A stretch of DNA of 64,000 nt from Shewanella mesophila (GTDB lineage: Bacteria > Pseudomonadota > Gammaproteobacteria > Enterobacterales > Shewanellaceae): NCBI RefSeq assembly GCF_019457515.1, contig NZ_CP080421.1, forward strand, positions 2,046,001 to 2,110,000, written 5' to 3'. The notes below the pieces were generated by a model. That model saw only the letters and a list, made by a program, of their open reading frames with translations, made no database searches and was not told the DNA's origin. Below, one piece after another: positions 17,205 through 26,296 of this stretch. The position numbers and the translations under genes are program-made. Position 1 is the first letter of the stretch; every line of letters starts with the position of its first letter.

Positions 17205-17612
17205 TTGGATAAGTTAAGTCATGAAATTGTAGAGTTTTATGAAAAACTCTCCTCTTGGGAACACGCTGTCGTAAAAAATGCGGGATATTCATTACCCCAA
17301 GTTCATGCTGTTGAGATCTTAGGGGCCAATGGGGCGATGAGAATGAAGGAGCTCGCAGAGAAGATTGGTATCACCACTGGTACCTTGACGGTGCAGATCG
17401 ATAGGATGGAAAAAGCGGACTTGGTGACTCGTAAAGCTCACGCGAGTGATCGGCGTGCAATCTTGGTCGATCTAACCGACAAGGGATTGGCCATTTATAA
17501 AGAGCATGATCAGTTACATCACAGGTTAACCAATCAAATCACTGCTAAGTTTAGTGATGACGAAAGGCAACAGTTGTTAACATTCTTTGAGCGGATCAAT
17601 CAAGAGTTCTAA
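17205..17612 (+). CDS. MarR-family transcriptional regulator
   Basis: A 135-residue winged-helix regulator. The recognition region is AEKIGITTGTLTVQIDRMEKADLVTRKAHASDRRAILVDLT (residues ~46-86), with the DxR wing motif (SDRR) intact. It begins with TTG; GAAGGA lies about 8 bases upstream and no ATG is close. It follows the metal exporter by 13 bases, so they are very likely one operon. The twin palindromes before the exporter are the likely targets, making this an autoregulated efflux module. It has only one or two His residues near the N-terminal helices, so whether metal is the direct ligand is open. Confidence 0.87.
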   Translation: MDKLSHEIVEFYEKLSSWEHAVVKNAGYSLPQVHAVEILGANGAMRMKELAEKIGITTGTLTVQIDRMEKADLVTRKAHASDRRAILVDLTDKGLAIYKEHDQLHHRLTNQITAKFSDDERQQLLTFFERINQEF

Positions 17613-17776
17613 CCTTTTTAAAACCTTGTTTATGGACAAAGATTAATCTTTAACGTTAATTGAGTATTTGTAGCGCCTAACAATGATTGGTAATATTCCC
17701 CCTTTGTTGTCAGGGGTTGCAAGTAAGGTTGATTTTACTTGTCAGTAATCTAGTATCTAACAGGAGAGAATACTCT

Positions 17777-19405
17777 GTGCTTTCACGCGTTAAAACATTA
17801 ACGACTAACCAGTTTACGTTATTTATAGCCTTGTTCTATGTGTTTGTTTTCAATATTCCTTTGTTTGGTATTGTAAAGCAGGGGATAGAAAAACAAGCTG
17901 AAGTTAATTACCTCTTTATTGCTACAATTCCACTGTTTCTTATTTTTGCGTTAAGTATTATTTTTTCGCTGTTTAGCGTTAAATTTTTGCTAAAGCCGTT
18001 TTTTATTACGGTTACCTTAATTTCATCCAGTGTGTTTTTTGCTGCACTACAGTACGGCGTCGTATTCGACTATGGCATGATAGAGAACACGATGCAGACC
18101 AATAAAGGGGAAGCATTAACCTATCTTAACTTCTCTTCGGTACTCAATTTTGTTGCTACAGGTTTACTGCCTGCACTTTTGATTTATAAAGTAAATATTG
18201 CCTACAAACCCTTTTTTAAAGAGCTCCTTCATAAGCTTGCTTTCATCATGGCTATGGCAGTGGGTATTGCAATAATAGGTTTCTTTTTCTATCAAAACTT
18301 TGTCGCCTTTGGCCGTAATAACGATCAAATGAAACGTTATATCATCCCGACTTACGCTATAGGTTCGATGATCAAATACGTAAAAATAAATTATTTCCAA
18401 GAACCTTTGGTCTATAAGCAACAAGGGCTTGATGCTAAAAATCTAACTCTAGATACCAACGATAAGCCGAACCTAGTTGTACTTGTGGTTGGGGAGACGG
18501 CGCGGTCGATGAACTATGAATATTATGGTTATGATAAGCCAACAAACGCCCACACGAAAGGGTTTGATTTGGTCGCTTTCAATGATACTTATTCTTGTGG
18601 CACGGCTACGGCGGTTTCGCTTCCCTGTATGTTTTCTAGTATGGATCGTGACGATTACGATGCCCGTCAAGCACAGGCACAAGACACCGCTATAGATGTT
18701 CTTGACCATGCTGGTATTAAGGTCAATTGGTTAGATAATGACAGCGGTTGCAAAGGAGTATGTGATCGAGTTGAACATATCAATATTGATTTAAATAGTG
18801 ATCCAGAGTTATGTGATGGGCATTACTGTTATGACCAAGTATTACTTAATCAATTGGATAAAGTACTCGAATCGCCTATCACCGAAGACACCTTATTAGT
18901 GCTACATATTATTGGGTCACACGGCCCGACCTATTATCTACGCTATCCTGATGAACATAGAAAGTTTGTGCCAGATTGTCAGCGCAGTGATATTCAGAAC
19001 TGCAGCGATGAAGAGTTAATCAATACTTATGATAATACGATCTTATACTCTGATTATATTATTGCCCAAGTTATCGAACGTCTTCAGGCACAAGAGACGA
19101 TTGCCGATACTGCTATGATGTACCTGTCGGACCATGGTGAGTCCCTTGGCGAAAGTGGCATGTATTTACATGGTGCGCCATATGCTATAGCGCCAAAAGA
19201 GCAAATTTCGGTCCCTATGCTGACGTGGTTATCTCCTGCGTTTGTGTCAGAAAATAAGATAGATACAACTTGTTTAAAGGCACATGCCGATAAAGGTGGA
19301 TTCTCTCATGACAACCTGTTCTCGACGCTTTTGGGGTTAATGAATGTTAAGGCCAACATTTATCGTCCTGAGATGGACCTATTTTCCAGTTGCAGAGTTC
19401 AGTAA
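17777..19405 (+). CDS. eptA: Phosphoethanolamine-lipid A transferase (EptA family)
   Basis: A 542-residue inner-membrane enzyme that moves phosphoethanolamine from phosphatidylethanolamine to lipid A, lowering surface charge and polymyxin binding. About five membrane helices occupy residues 13-180, followed by the periplasmic alkaline-phosphatase-like domain. That domain has VVGETARSMNYEYYGYDK (metal-ligand Glu), the SCGTATAVSLPCMFS stretch with the catalytic Thr, and the metal motif YLSDHGESLGE. The conserved cysteine pairs are present. I set the start at GTG 17777, preceded by CAGGAGAG. The frame is open further upstream but has no family sequence. It stands alone, without pmrAB beside it. 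Confidence 0.93.
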   Translation: MLSRVKTLTTNQFTLFIALFYVFVFNIPLFGIVKQGIEKQAEVNYLFIATIPLFLIFALSIIFSLFSVKFLLKPFFITVTLISSSVFFAALQYGVVFDYGMIENTMQTNKGEALTYLNFSSVLNFVATGLLPALLIYKVNIAYKPFFKELLHKLAFIMAMAVGIAIIGFFFYQNFVAFGRNNDQMKRYIIPTYAIGSMIKYVKINYFQEPLVYKQQGLDAKNLTLDTNDKPNLVVLVVGETARSMNYEYYGYDKPTNAHTKGFDLVAFNDTYSCGTATAVSLPCMFSSMDRDDYDARQAQAQDTAIDVLDHAGIKVNWLDNDSGCKGVCDRVEHINIDLNSDPELCDGHYCYDQVLLNQLDKVLESPITEDTLLVLHIIGSHGPTYYLRYPDEHRKFVPDCQRSDIQNCSDEELINTYDNTILYSDYIIAQVIERLQAQETIADTAMMYLSDHGESLGESGMYLHGAPYAIAPKEQISVPMLTWLSPAFVSENKIDTTCLKAHADKGGFSHDNLFSTLLGLMNVKANIYRPEMDLFSSCRVQ

Positions 19406-19473
19406 CTTGCATGCAATCAACAAATAAGTAACAAAAAAGCTGTATTAAGGTGGATTTTTGTTTATTGTAGATT

Positions 19474-19512
19474 ATGCCGTTAACGATATTTAAGTTGTAG
19501 GGTTAACGGCAT
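19474..19512. repeat. 11-bp inverted repeat between eptA and the GGDEF gene
   Basis: ATGCCGTTAAC (19474-19484) and GTTAACGGCAT (19502-19512) are exact reverse complements 17 bases apart. No clear T-run follows. It could be an operator or mRNA hairpin ahead of the diguanylate cyclase gene, or a weak end signal for eptA. Confidence 0.75.
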
Positions 19513-19557
19513 ATTTGCGCTAATGAATATCCATGATAAAAATAACGGCGACTATCT

Positions 19558-20586
19558 ATGAATTTAGCCCAACGCTTAAGTGAAACCGAGCTCTCGGCTC
19601 GAATTTTGCGTCATGCTGTACCACGCATGTCTGAACTCAATATCCCCGTGACGCCTGATAATTACGCCGTATGGTATGAGTATTTTCGTGGGGTAAACCT
19701 TGACTTGAAACGAGCCATTGACGGTTTGCTATCTAACAAGGTGAGTTTTACGCCAGAGGTTAATGCGGGTTTACACAGTAACTTTATTCAGGAAAAGTCA
19801 CCTGAGATCATCGAGAGCGTGCAGGTTGAAACCCAAATACTGATCAATAGTTTGATGTCTAAGTTGACCGCCGTAACAAAGGGAACTGCAAAGTTTAGCC
19901 TGAGCCTAGATGTGTTTCATCAGGACCTGTCCAAATCGCCCGATAGACAGACGTTAGATCGCTTGATTGATTCCTTGGCCGTAGAAGTGGTTGATGTAGT
20001 CAAAAGCAACAAAGAGATGGAGCAAAGCCTTAATGTAATGAGTCAAGAAGTTAGCTCGCTTAAGTCTGAGATGGAAAATCTCAGTCTAGTTGCGATGACA
20101 GATCAGTTAACTTCTCTGCATAATCGTCGAGCCTTCGACGAAGAGATCCTCAGTCATATTCAATCTTTTAGGCAGAAGCAGACTAATAGTAGCTTGCTAT
20201 TGATTGATATCGATAATTTTAAAACCTTTAACGATCTTCATGGTCATCTGGTTGGCGATAAAGTCCTTGCTTATATTGCTATCGCATTGCGGCAGGGAGT
20301 TAGAGGAGAGGATTTTGTTGCCCGTTATGGCGGTGAAGAGTTTGTTGTTTTGTTGCCCGATACGGATCATTCTGGTGCCCTGGTAGTGGCGGAGCAGCTG
20401 CGTTGCAGAATCGCGGAGCGAAAGTTAACTGTAGGTAAAGATAAAAAGCTTTCTCTCGGGGCGATAACCGTTTCAATTGGTGTCGCAACCCTTTGCAGTG
20501 ATGATGACAAAGAAAGCTATTTTGTTCGTGCAGACGAGGCGCTCTATCGCGCCAAGTCTTCTGGTCGAAACTGTATTAAAGGCTAG
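19558..20586 (+). CDS. Diguanylate cyclase (GGDEF domain)
   Basis: A 342-residue cyclase making cyclic di-GMP from two GTP. The N-terminal ~170 residues are helical and soluble, of a type often found before GGDEF in Shewanella and Vibrio, ending in a likely coiled coil (NKEMEQSLNVMSQEVSSLKS). The C-terminal GGDEF domain starts at ~182 (MTDQLTSLHNRRAFDEEI). The active site is RYGGEEF at 256-262. An inhibitory I-site RGED at 249-252 lies five residues before it, so product feedback inhibition is likely. There is no membrane segment or recognisable sensor domain. It is convergent with the acetyltransferase gene, with a gap of only 22 bases. Confidence 0.93.
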   Translation: MNLAQRLSETELSARILRHAVPRMSELNIPVTPDNYAVWYEYFRGVNLDLKRAIDGLLSNKVSFTPEVNAGLHSNFIQEKSPEIIESVQVETQILINSLMSKLTAVTKGTAKFSLSLDVFHQDLSKSPDRQTLDRLIDSLAVEVVDVVKSNKEMEQSLNVMSQEVSSLKSEMENLSLVAMTDQLTSLHNRRAFDEEILSHIQSFRQKQTNSSLLLIDIDNFKTFNDLHGHLVGDKVLAYIAIALRQGVRGEDFVARYGGEEFVVLLPDTDHSGALVVAEQLRCRIAERKLTVGKDKKLSLGAITVSIGVATLCSDDDKESYFVRADEALYRAKSSGRNCIKG

Positions 20587-20608
20587 GGCACATGCCTAAT
20601 GTCAGAGG

Positions 20609-23311
20609 TTAGCTTTGAGCTGGCTTTAACTGCATATCCATTTTGATAAGATGTTCTTCCATATCAAAGGTTACCGTGAATCCTAAACTCTTGGCTAAGC
20701 TTGCCATATTACGATTTTCAAACATGGTAAACCCCGTTAACACTTCGGTATCGTTGGCTTTGTAGTAGGTAATTAGCTTCTCGAGTAGTAATTTACCTAA
20801 GCCTATACCTTGATGATCACTTCTTACTGCCATGGCGAACTCTGCTTCGGTGTTGTCGGGATCGATTGACGCTCTAATCGCGCCAAGGGTAATATCATCG
20901 CCGTCTTGCCCCTTAGTCGTTGCGATAAACGCCATCTCTCTGGCGTAGTCAATCTGAGTTAATACGGCCATCTCTTCGTGAGTCATTTTGGATCTGACAC
21001 CAAAGTATCGCTTATACCTATCTTCATCAGAGAGAGAATTATCAAACGCTAAATGCTTAGGTTCATCTTCAGGTAAAATTGGCCGCAACATGATTTCAAG
21101 ACCATTTTTTAATGTGGCGTGTTGCTCCAGCTCTTTAGGATAAGGGCAGATAGCCAATCGGTTAGGATTATCGGCAGCCGATTTTTGCAGTTGAATATTG
21201 ACATCTAGCAGGGTGATCTGTTCTCCAGCGCAAAGTACGGGATTCAGATCTAGCGCAGCGATTTCCGGGCAGTCGATAATAAGGTGAGAGATCTGAGTTA
21301 ACATGACGCAAAGCGCGTTCATGTTTAGCCCCAGGGGTAGATGTCTATCTTTTAACTTATGGGTTTTGAGCGCTTGAATCACCATATATCGCGCCAGAGT
21401 CATGTTGAGCGGCGGCAGAGCGACCGACGCGTCGGTCGCTGGTTGCCATTCTGAGCCACCTTCTCCAAGCAAGATAGCGGGGCCAAACACAGGATCGTTA
21501 ATCACGGCTACACGGATCTCTTGAGCGCCAGCCGTTAACGCCATTTTTTGCACGATAAGTCCTTCTATGGTGGCATGCTCATTTAGGCTATGTACCCGAC
21601 GGACAATGGCTTCGGCGGCTTGCAGCACATCGGCACGAGTTGTGAGGTTTAGCATTACACCGTGAACATCGGACTTATGATGAATATCAGGGGATTGCAC
21701 TTTTAACGCAACGGGATAACCGATACGCTCTGCAATATCCGCAGCCTGCGGCGCCGTTGTTGCAAAATGGGTTTCTATGGTGTTGAGTCCATATGCTTCT
21801 AATATTGCACTGGATTCATGGGTTTCTAATACTTTTTTATTCTTGCCAAGAGCTTCACAAAGCAGAAAGCGAGCAAGCTGTGCATCGGTAGGGATGTTGT
21901 CGGGGATTGATTGCGGCACTTCCTGCAACAATTTTTGATTTCGACGATATTCAACCATGTGCATAAAGGCCCCTACGGCACCTTCTGGCGTTCTATAGGT
22001 AGGCACTCCAGCCTGATTAAAATGTTTACGGGATAGATAAGCGGAATCTTCGCCGCTCCAATTGGTTAATATATTAACGCGATTGCGACGCGGATGATTT
22101 GCAATAACGTTAGTTATACTCTTTGCTATTTCGACGCTGTCCCCAAGGGCGGAAGGGGAGTGAAGTACTAAAATAGCATCGGCAACATCGGCGTCCATTA
22201 AAATCTTAAGACATTGCTGATAACGTTTTGCATCTGAATCACCACCAAGATCAATGGGATTTTGTCCAGACCATGTACTGGGTAAAACCTTATCCAGTGC
22301 CTGTAAGGTGTCTTCATCCAGTATGGCGGCTTTACCACCACGTAACATCAGTTGATCCAGTGCCAATACCGCAGGGCCACCTCCATTAGTCAGTATCGCT
22401 AGGCGCTCACCGAGGAGCGGGGTTGAGTGTGCTAAGGTTTCAACCGCGGCAAAAAGTTCAACTAGATCGTTAACTCTCAGCATACCGGCACGTCTAAATG
22501 CGGCCTCATAGACAGCGTCATTTCCGCCTATGCCACCTGTGTGCAATTTTGCCGCGGTGGTGCCCTCAAGGCTTCTGCCTGATTTAATTACCAATATAGG
22601 TTTATTACGCGAAGCGGCTCTTGCCGCCGATAAGAAATGACGTTTTTCATTGATGGAATCAACGTATAGCAATATGGCATTAGTTCTTGAATCACGCCCC
22701 AAGAAATCAAGTAGTTCGTCAAAATCGATATCGGTCGCATCGCCTAGGGAAATAAATGATGAAAACCCAATTCCTTTGTTATTTGCCCAGTCTAATACGG
22801 TGGTACAGATAGCGGCAGATTGTGATACAAATGCAATCTTACCTGGCAGCGCCGTTATATGTGCCAGACTGGCATTGAGGCCGAGATTTGGCAGCATCAT
22901 GCCGAGACTATTCGGACCTAAAATCCGCATTCCATATCTTTTGGCATATTGGCGAGTGAGCTCAAGCAGATTGTTGCTTTCATTATCAGCTTGCATCGAC
23001 ATTCCAGAGGCATTGATGATCGCCACTTTACAACCAAATTGTGCCAGACGTTCGACAATTGCCGGCACTTTGGATGCTGCAGTACATATGATGGCGAGAT
23101 CGGGCTTTAATGGTAACGCTTCGATATTAGGGTAGGCCAACACACCGAGCACGGCTTCATATTTCGGAGTCACCGGCATTATCGGACCCGAAAATCCGCC
23201 CGACAATAGGTTTCGCATCACCACATTCCCCGCGCGATTCTTACCGTTCGAGGCTCCAATAATAGCGACCGATTTGGGTTGAAATAAAGAGTGTAACGTG
23301 CGTTGACTCAT
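20609..23311 (-). CDS. patZ: Bifunctional ADP-forming acyl-CoA synthetase-like / GNAT protein lysine acetyltransferase (PatZ/Pat)
   Basis: A 900-residue protein of the PatZ (YfiQ/Pka) family. The first ~700 residues are homologous to ADP-forming acetyl-CoA synthetase: a CoA-binding region (KSVAIIGASNGKNRAGNVV), the LGPNSLGMM and SQSAAICTTVLDWA stretches, and an ATP-grasp part (IGYPVALKVQSPDIHHKSDVHGV). The C-terminal ~170 residues are a GNAT acetyltransferase (LRPILPEDEPKHLAFDNSLS, then the acetyl-CoA loop SDHQGIGLGKLLLEKLI). PatZ acetylates and inactivates acetyl-CoA synthetase and other proteins in response to energy state. In the synthetase part the phosphorylatable His is generally absent in this family, so that half is thought to be regulatory. 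It is monocistronic. Confidence 0.94.
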   Translation of the reverse strand: MSQRTLHSLFQPKSVAIIGASNGKNRAGNVVMRNLLSGGFSGPIMPVTPKYEAVLGVLAYPNIEALPLKPDLAIICTAASKVPAIVERLAQFGCKVAIINASGMSMQADNESNNLLELTRQYAKRYGMRILGPNSLGMMLPNLGLNASLAHITALPGKIAFVSQSAAICTTVLDWANNKGIGFSSFISLGDATDIDFDELLDFLGRDSRTNAILLYVDSINEKRHFLSAARAASRNKPILVIKSGRSLEGTTAAKLHTGGIGGNDAVYEAAFRRAGMLRVNDLVELFAAVETLAHSTPLLGERLAILTNGGGPAVLALDQLMLRGGKAAILDEDTLQALDKVLPSTWSGQNPIDLGGDSDAKRYQQCLKILMDADVADAILVLHSPSALGDSVEIAKSITNVIANHPRRNRVNILTNWSGEDSAYLSRKHFNQAGVPTYRTPEGAVGAFMHMVEYRRNQKLLQEVPQSIPDNIPTDAQLARFLLCEALGKNKKVLETHESSAILEAYGLNTIETHFATTAPQAADIAERIGYPVALKVQSPDIHHKSDVHGVMLNLTTRADVLQAAEAIVRRVHSLNEHATIEGLIVQKMALTAGAQEIRVAVINDPVFGPAILLGEGGSEWQPATDASVALPPLNMTLARYMVIQALKTHKLKDRHLPLGLNMNALCVMLTQISHLIIDCPEIAALDLNPVLCAGEQITLLDVNIQLQKSAADNPNRLAICPYPKELEQHATLKNGLEIMLRPILPEDEPKHLAFDNSLSDEDRYKRYFGVRSKMTHEEMAVLTQIDYAREMAFIATTKGQDGDDITLGAIRASIDPDNTEAEFAMAVRSDHQGIGLGKLLLEKLITYYKANDTEVLTGFTMFENRNMASLAKSLGFTVTFDMEEHLIKMDMQLKPAQS

Positions 23312-23637
23312 GCTTAGCTCCGAAGGCGATTGCTTTGATTGCAGTGTAACGCAGTTTATAAATTTTTCTCTAGGATTTTAGTAGGATGACACTTATATAT
23401 TGGGCCAAATGCATTGAGAGAGATGCATTAAATTGACCGTGTATATTCTCAATATTGGCATTGCATAGACACATCTGGTTACTCACAGACACATAAAGAT
23501 ACTCTAATGGATGACTGGTACATCTACTCATACTTTGCTTACAGTTATTTAGTCGACATTGCCTATGATCATAGAGACTGGAATATAGGATTAGACCAAT
23601 TTAGCCGTAATAGGTTATAGGGTCCTAAGGAATAGAG
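23312..23637. other. Intergenic region between patZ and the small secreted protein gene
   Basis: 326 bases carrying divergent promoters. It includes a short inverted repeat (AATGCAT at 23408-23414, ATGCATT at 23423-23429) and a 37-codon ORF at 23507-23620 rich in aromatic residues but with a weak ribosome site. I cannot assign operators. Confidence 0.5.
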
Positions 23638-24030
23638 ATGAAAACATTATTAGCATTTACAGCTGGGACGTTACTGATGTTGTCGCCAAGTTTGGCTGCA
23701 GTAACCTACCAATTTGTGGCAGTCGATAAAAGCGTAGAGACACAAATTTGCGTCGCTGCGGGTAATGATGAACGCGCCTTACTCCGCAGTAAAATCGGAA
23801 ATTATAGCCATAATGTCAGATTGTCGACAAATCTAATCAATTGTAATGGCATGAGCATCACCCAGTTTTCATATAAGTATGGAGCGCTCCAATCATATGA
23901 TTATCTTAATCGCTTTACCGCATTGAAAAATCGTGTTCAGCACAAGCCAAGTGTAACCATTAAAGAGCTCTCTTTACGAGATACTGGTGGGTTAGCCGAT
24001 GTGGTGACCATTCGTGTATCTGCGAAATAG
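23638..24030 (+). CDS. Small secreted protein, DUF3718-like
   Basis: A 130-residue protein with a strong Sec signal peptide (residues 1-~20, MKTLLAFTAGTLLMLSPSLA), probably periplasmic. The mature part has two cysteines (ICVAAGNDE and LINCNGM), likely a disulfide, and an NCNGMSITQF stretch reminiscent of DUF3718 proteins of marine gammaproteobacteria. Function is unknown. AAGGAATAGAG provides a ribosome site about 6 bases before the ATG. It is monocistronic between patZ and the tRNA cluster. Confidence 0.72.
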   Translation: MKTLLAFTAGTLLMLSPSLAAVTYQFVAVDKSVETQICVAAGNDERALLRSKIGNYSHNVRLSTNLINCNGMSITQFSYKYGALQSYDYLNRFTALKNRVQHKPSVTIKELSLRDTGGLADVVTIRVSAK

Positions 24031-24259
24031 TTTACGCAGCATCAGGACGACTGAAATGATTTTATTGCGGTGCAATCGGTTGTAGAAGTGGAGCGGCGCT
24101 TAGCTGCTAAGGGGCTCTCGCAGTTGAGCGTTCAGTAATTTATCATGCACAACCTTGTGGTTAGCCCTGTAAATTTTGCGAGAGTTTACTCTGATTAGTA
24201 TTACTGATTGATGTGTAGCGTAGAATATCTCGGAGGGGTATGGTATAAATCTCAGGTAC

Positions 24260-24281
24260 AAAAAAACCAGCTTTCGCTGGC
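24260..24281 (-). terminator. Terminator of the tRNA cluster
   Basis: On the minus strand, GCCAGC and GCTGG close a hairpin with a GAAA loop, followed by seven T residues (24266-24260). It lies downstream of the last tRNA-fMet gene. Confidence 0.88.
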
Positions 24282-24315
24282 TTACGACTTAAAACATACA
24301 TCCTAAACTAGAAAT

Positions 24316-24392
<77 letters not shown>

Positions 24393-24439
24393 TCCGTATT
24401 TAAGTCTCTATAGCTGTTTTACTTCGACTATAAAAGAAG

Positions 24440-24516
24440 TGGTACAACCGAGTGGATTCGAACCACCGACCCCTACCATGTCAAGGTAGTGCTCTAACCA
24501 ACTGAGCTACGGTTGT
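24440..24516 (-). tRNA. tRNA-Val (GAC), copy 1
   Basis: A 77-base gene with encoded CCA. The anticodon loop TTGACAT gives anticodon GAC, for valine codons GUC/GUU. Acceptor stem ACAACCG pairs with CGGTTGT. The T arm GGTTCGAATCC is standard. Confidence 0.96.
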
Positions 24517-24535
24517 ATATCTGGTTATTCAAAAT

Positions 24536-24612
<77 letters not shown>

Positions 24613-24654
24613 TCCGTATTTGAACTTAGCTGTTTTAATTCTACTATTAAGAAT

Positions 24655-24731
24655 TGGTACAACCGAGTGGATTCGAACCACCGACCCCTACCATGTCAAG
24701 GTAGTGCTCTAACCAACTGAGCTACGGTTGT
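24655..24731 (-). tRNA. tRNA-Val (GAC), copy 2
   Basis: Identical to the copy at 24440-24516, offset by 215 bases. It is the first gene of the cluster, nearest the promoter. Confidence 0.96.
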
Positions 24732-24769
24732 ACAACTTGTTGTTTGGCTGTTGCCATCGAACGAGCGCT

Positions 24770-24799
24770 ATATTAAGGGGGATCTTACTGTTGTTGCAA
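24770..24799 (-). promoter_or_regulatory. Promoter of the tRNA cluster
   Basis: On the minus strand, TTGCAA (24799-24794) and TAATAT (24775-24770) are separated by 18 bases. The discriminator that follows is GC-rich (AGCGCTCG), as expected of stringently controlled tRNA promoters. Confidence 0.6.
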
Positions 24800-24860
24800 G
24801 TAAAAAAGTTAACTTTTTATTTAAGCGGTGATTTGCTGTGCAACTTGTTGTTTTATCCTC

Positions 24861-24890
24861 CAAGATGGTGGATTAACTGCCACCATCTTG
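24861..24890 (-). terminator. Hairpin after norM, possible terminator
   Basis: CAAGATGGTGG (24861-24871) and CCACCATCTTG (24880-24890) form a perfect 11-bp stem with an 8-base loop, 15 bases past the norM stop. No T-run follows on the minus strand, so termination would be inefficient or assisted. Confidence 0.5.
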
Positions 24891-24905
24891 AGATTACCTG
24901 AGTTA

Positions 24906-26267
24906 CTACTCGAATTGGCGAATGGCAGAACTATGGGTCTGGATGTATTTAAGACGTAATGCAAATAACATCGCAGCCGACGTTAGGCCTGCAATTAGCC
25001 CAATCCAAAAACCATGAGCGCCCATCGCAGGTACAATAAGGTTCGTTTGTGCCAGTAAGTAGCCCAGCACCATGCCAATAGCCCAATAGGACACTAGCGT
25101 AATATAAAACGCACTGCGAGTGTCTTTATATCCCCTTAAGGCACCTGCTGCGACAACTTGCACTGAATCAGACAATTGATATAACGCAGCTAAGAACATT
25201 AAACTTCCCGCAAGGGTGACCACTTCAGGGTTATTGTTATAAAGCAGCGCTATCTGAGTTCTGAAGGCTACTGTGATTATTGCGGTCATCATCGCTAGGG
25301 AAAACGCTATGGTTAACCCGACTTTAGTGACAAGTTTGGCGATAAGCTCTTTTTCCTGACCTAAGTAGTAACCAACTCGTATCGATACTGCGATACCGAT
25401 AGAGAGGGGGAGCATAAATACGATCGATGAAAAGTTAAGGGCTATTTGATGGCCTGCAACTACGTTTGCCCCCATCGGAGCAAGCAGCAACGCAATAATA
25501 GCAAACAGACTGACCTCGAAGAACAGTGCCATGGCAATAGGCATTCCGTGCTTGGTCATTGTCCAGATGGTCGACCAATGGGGACGGTGAAATGCGCTGA
25601 AAGGCGCGAGTTGTTTAAAGCGAGAATGCAACTGCATATAGATAGTCATGGCAATCAGCATAGCCCAGAATACCAATGCAGTAGCTATACCACAACCAGC
25701 GCCACCCATAGCTGGAACGCCCAAATGGCCATAAATAAAGATATAGTTGGCGGGAATATTAACCGCCAGCCCCACAAAACCAATGATCATGGTTGGCAGG
25801 GTGTAAGAGATCCCTTCGCTGCATCCACGTAATACTTGATAAAGCACAAAAGCGGGAACGCCCCAAGCGAAGCCATACAGATACTCAACACTCAGTGCGG
25901 CTAAATTAGGCTCAAGCGCCATCATTTTGAAGATCTCGGGCGCAAAAAACAGAAAGGAGATCACTATTACACTGCCAATTATGGCAATATAACCAGCTTG
26001 AAATGCGATAGGTTGTATCGCCTTTTGATCATCTGCGCCATGATGATGGGCGAAAACGGGTGTGAAGGCCATTAGCAATCCTTGCACAAATAGCAAAGCG
26101 GGTAGCCATAAGCTTCCACCTATGGCGACGGCAGCCATATCGACGGCACTGACTCTGCCAGCCATCACGGTATCGATAAAGCCCATCATGGTTTGAGTTA
26201 CTTGGGCAATGAGTACGGGCAATGCTAGTTGGACGAGCTTTTTGGCTTGAAAGCCGAATTGATTCAT
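24906..26267 (-). CDS. norM: MATE-family multidrug efflux protein NorM/MdtK
   Basis: A 453-residue, twelve-helix cation-coupled efflux protein of the MATE family. The N-terminal half has LPVLIAQVTQTMMGFIDTVMAGRVS, typical of NorM, and the two halves are homologous (second half from ~residue 235). It exports cationic drugs and dyes in exchange for Na+ or H+. It is divergent from ribE with only 29 bases between the starts; the same norM(mdtK)-ribE arrangement occurs in enterobacteria. The gene is probably monocistronic. Confidence 0.95.
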   Translation of the reverse strand: MNQFGFQAKKLVQLALPVLIAQVTQTMMGFIDTVMAGRVSAVDMAAVAIGGSLWLPALLFVQGLLMAFTPVFAHHHGADDQKAIQPIAFQAGYIAIIGSVIVISFLFFAPEIFKMMALEPNLAALSVEYLYGFAWGVPAFVLYQVLRGCSEGISYTLPTMIIGFVGLAVNIPANYIFIYGHLGVPAMGGAGCGIATALVFWAMLIAMTIYMQLHSRFKQLAPFSAFHRPHWSTIWTMTKHGMPIAMALFFEVSLFAIIALLLAPMGANVVAGHQIALNFSSIVFMLPLSIGIAVSIRVGYYLGQEKELIAKLVTKVGLTIAFSLAMMTAIITVAFRTQIALLYNNNPEVVTLAGSLMFLAALYQLSDSVQVVAAGALRGYKDTRSAFYITLVSYWAIGMVLGYLLAQTNLIVPAMGAHGFWIGLIAGLTSAAMLFALRLKYIQTHSSAIRQFE

Positions 26268-26296
26268 GAAGAAAGCCTTAATACAGCGAGTAAAAT

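Noticed and set aside
23408..23429. AATGCAT/ATGCATT repeat upstream of the DUF3718-like gene as an operator
   Set aside because: ATGCAT is self-complementary and AT-rich, so two nearby copies can arise by chance; no regulator candidate is adjacent.
26268..26296. FMN riboswitch ahead of ribE
   Set aside because: The gap to the divergent norM start is only 29 bases, too short for the aptamer.
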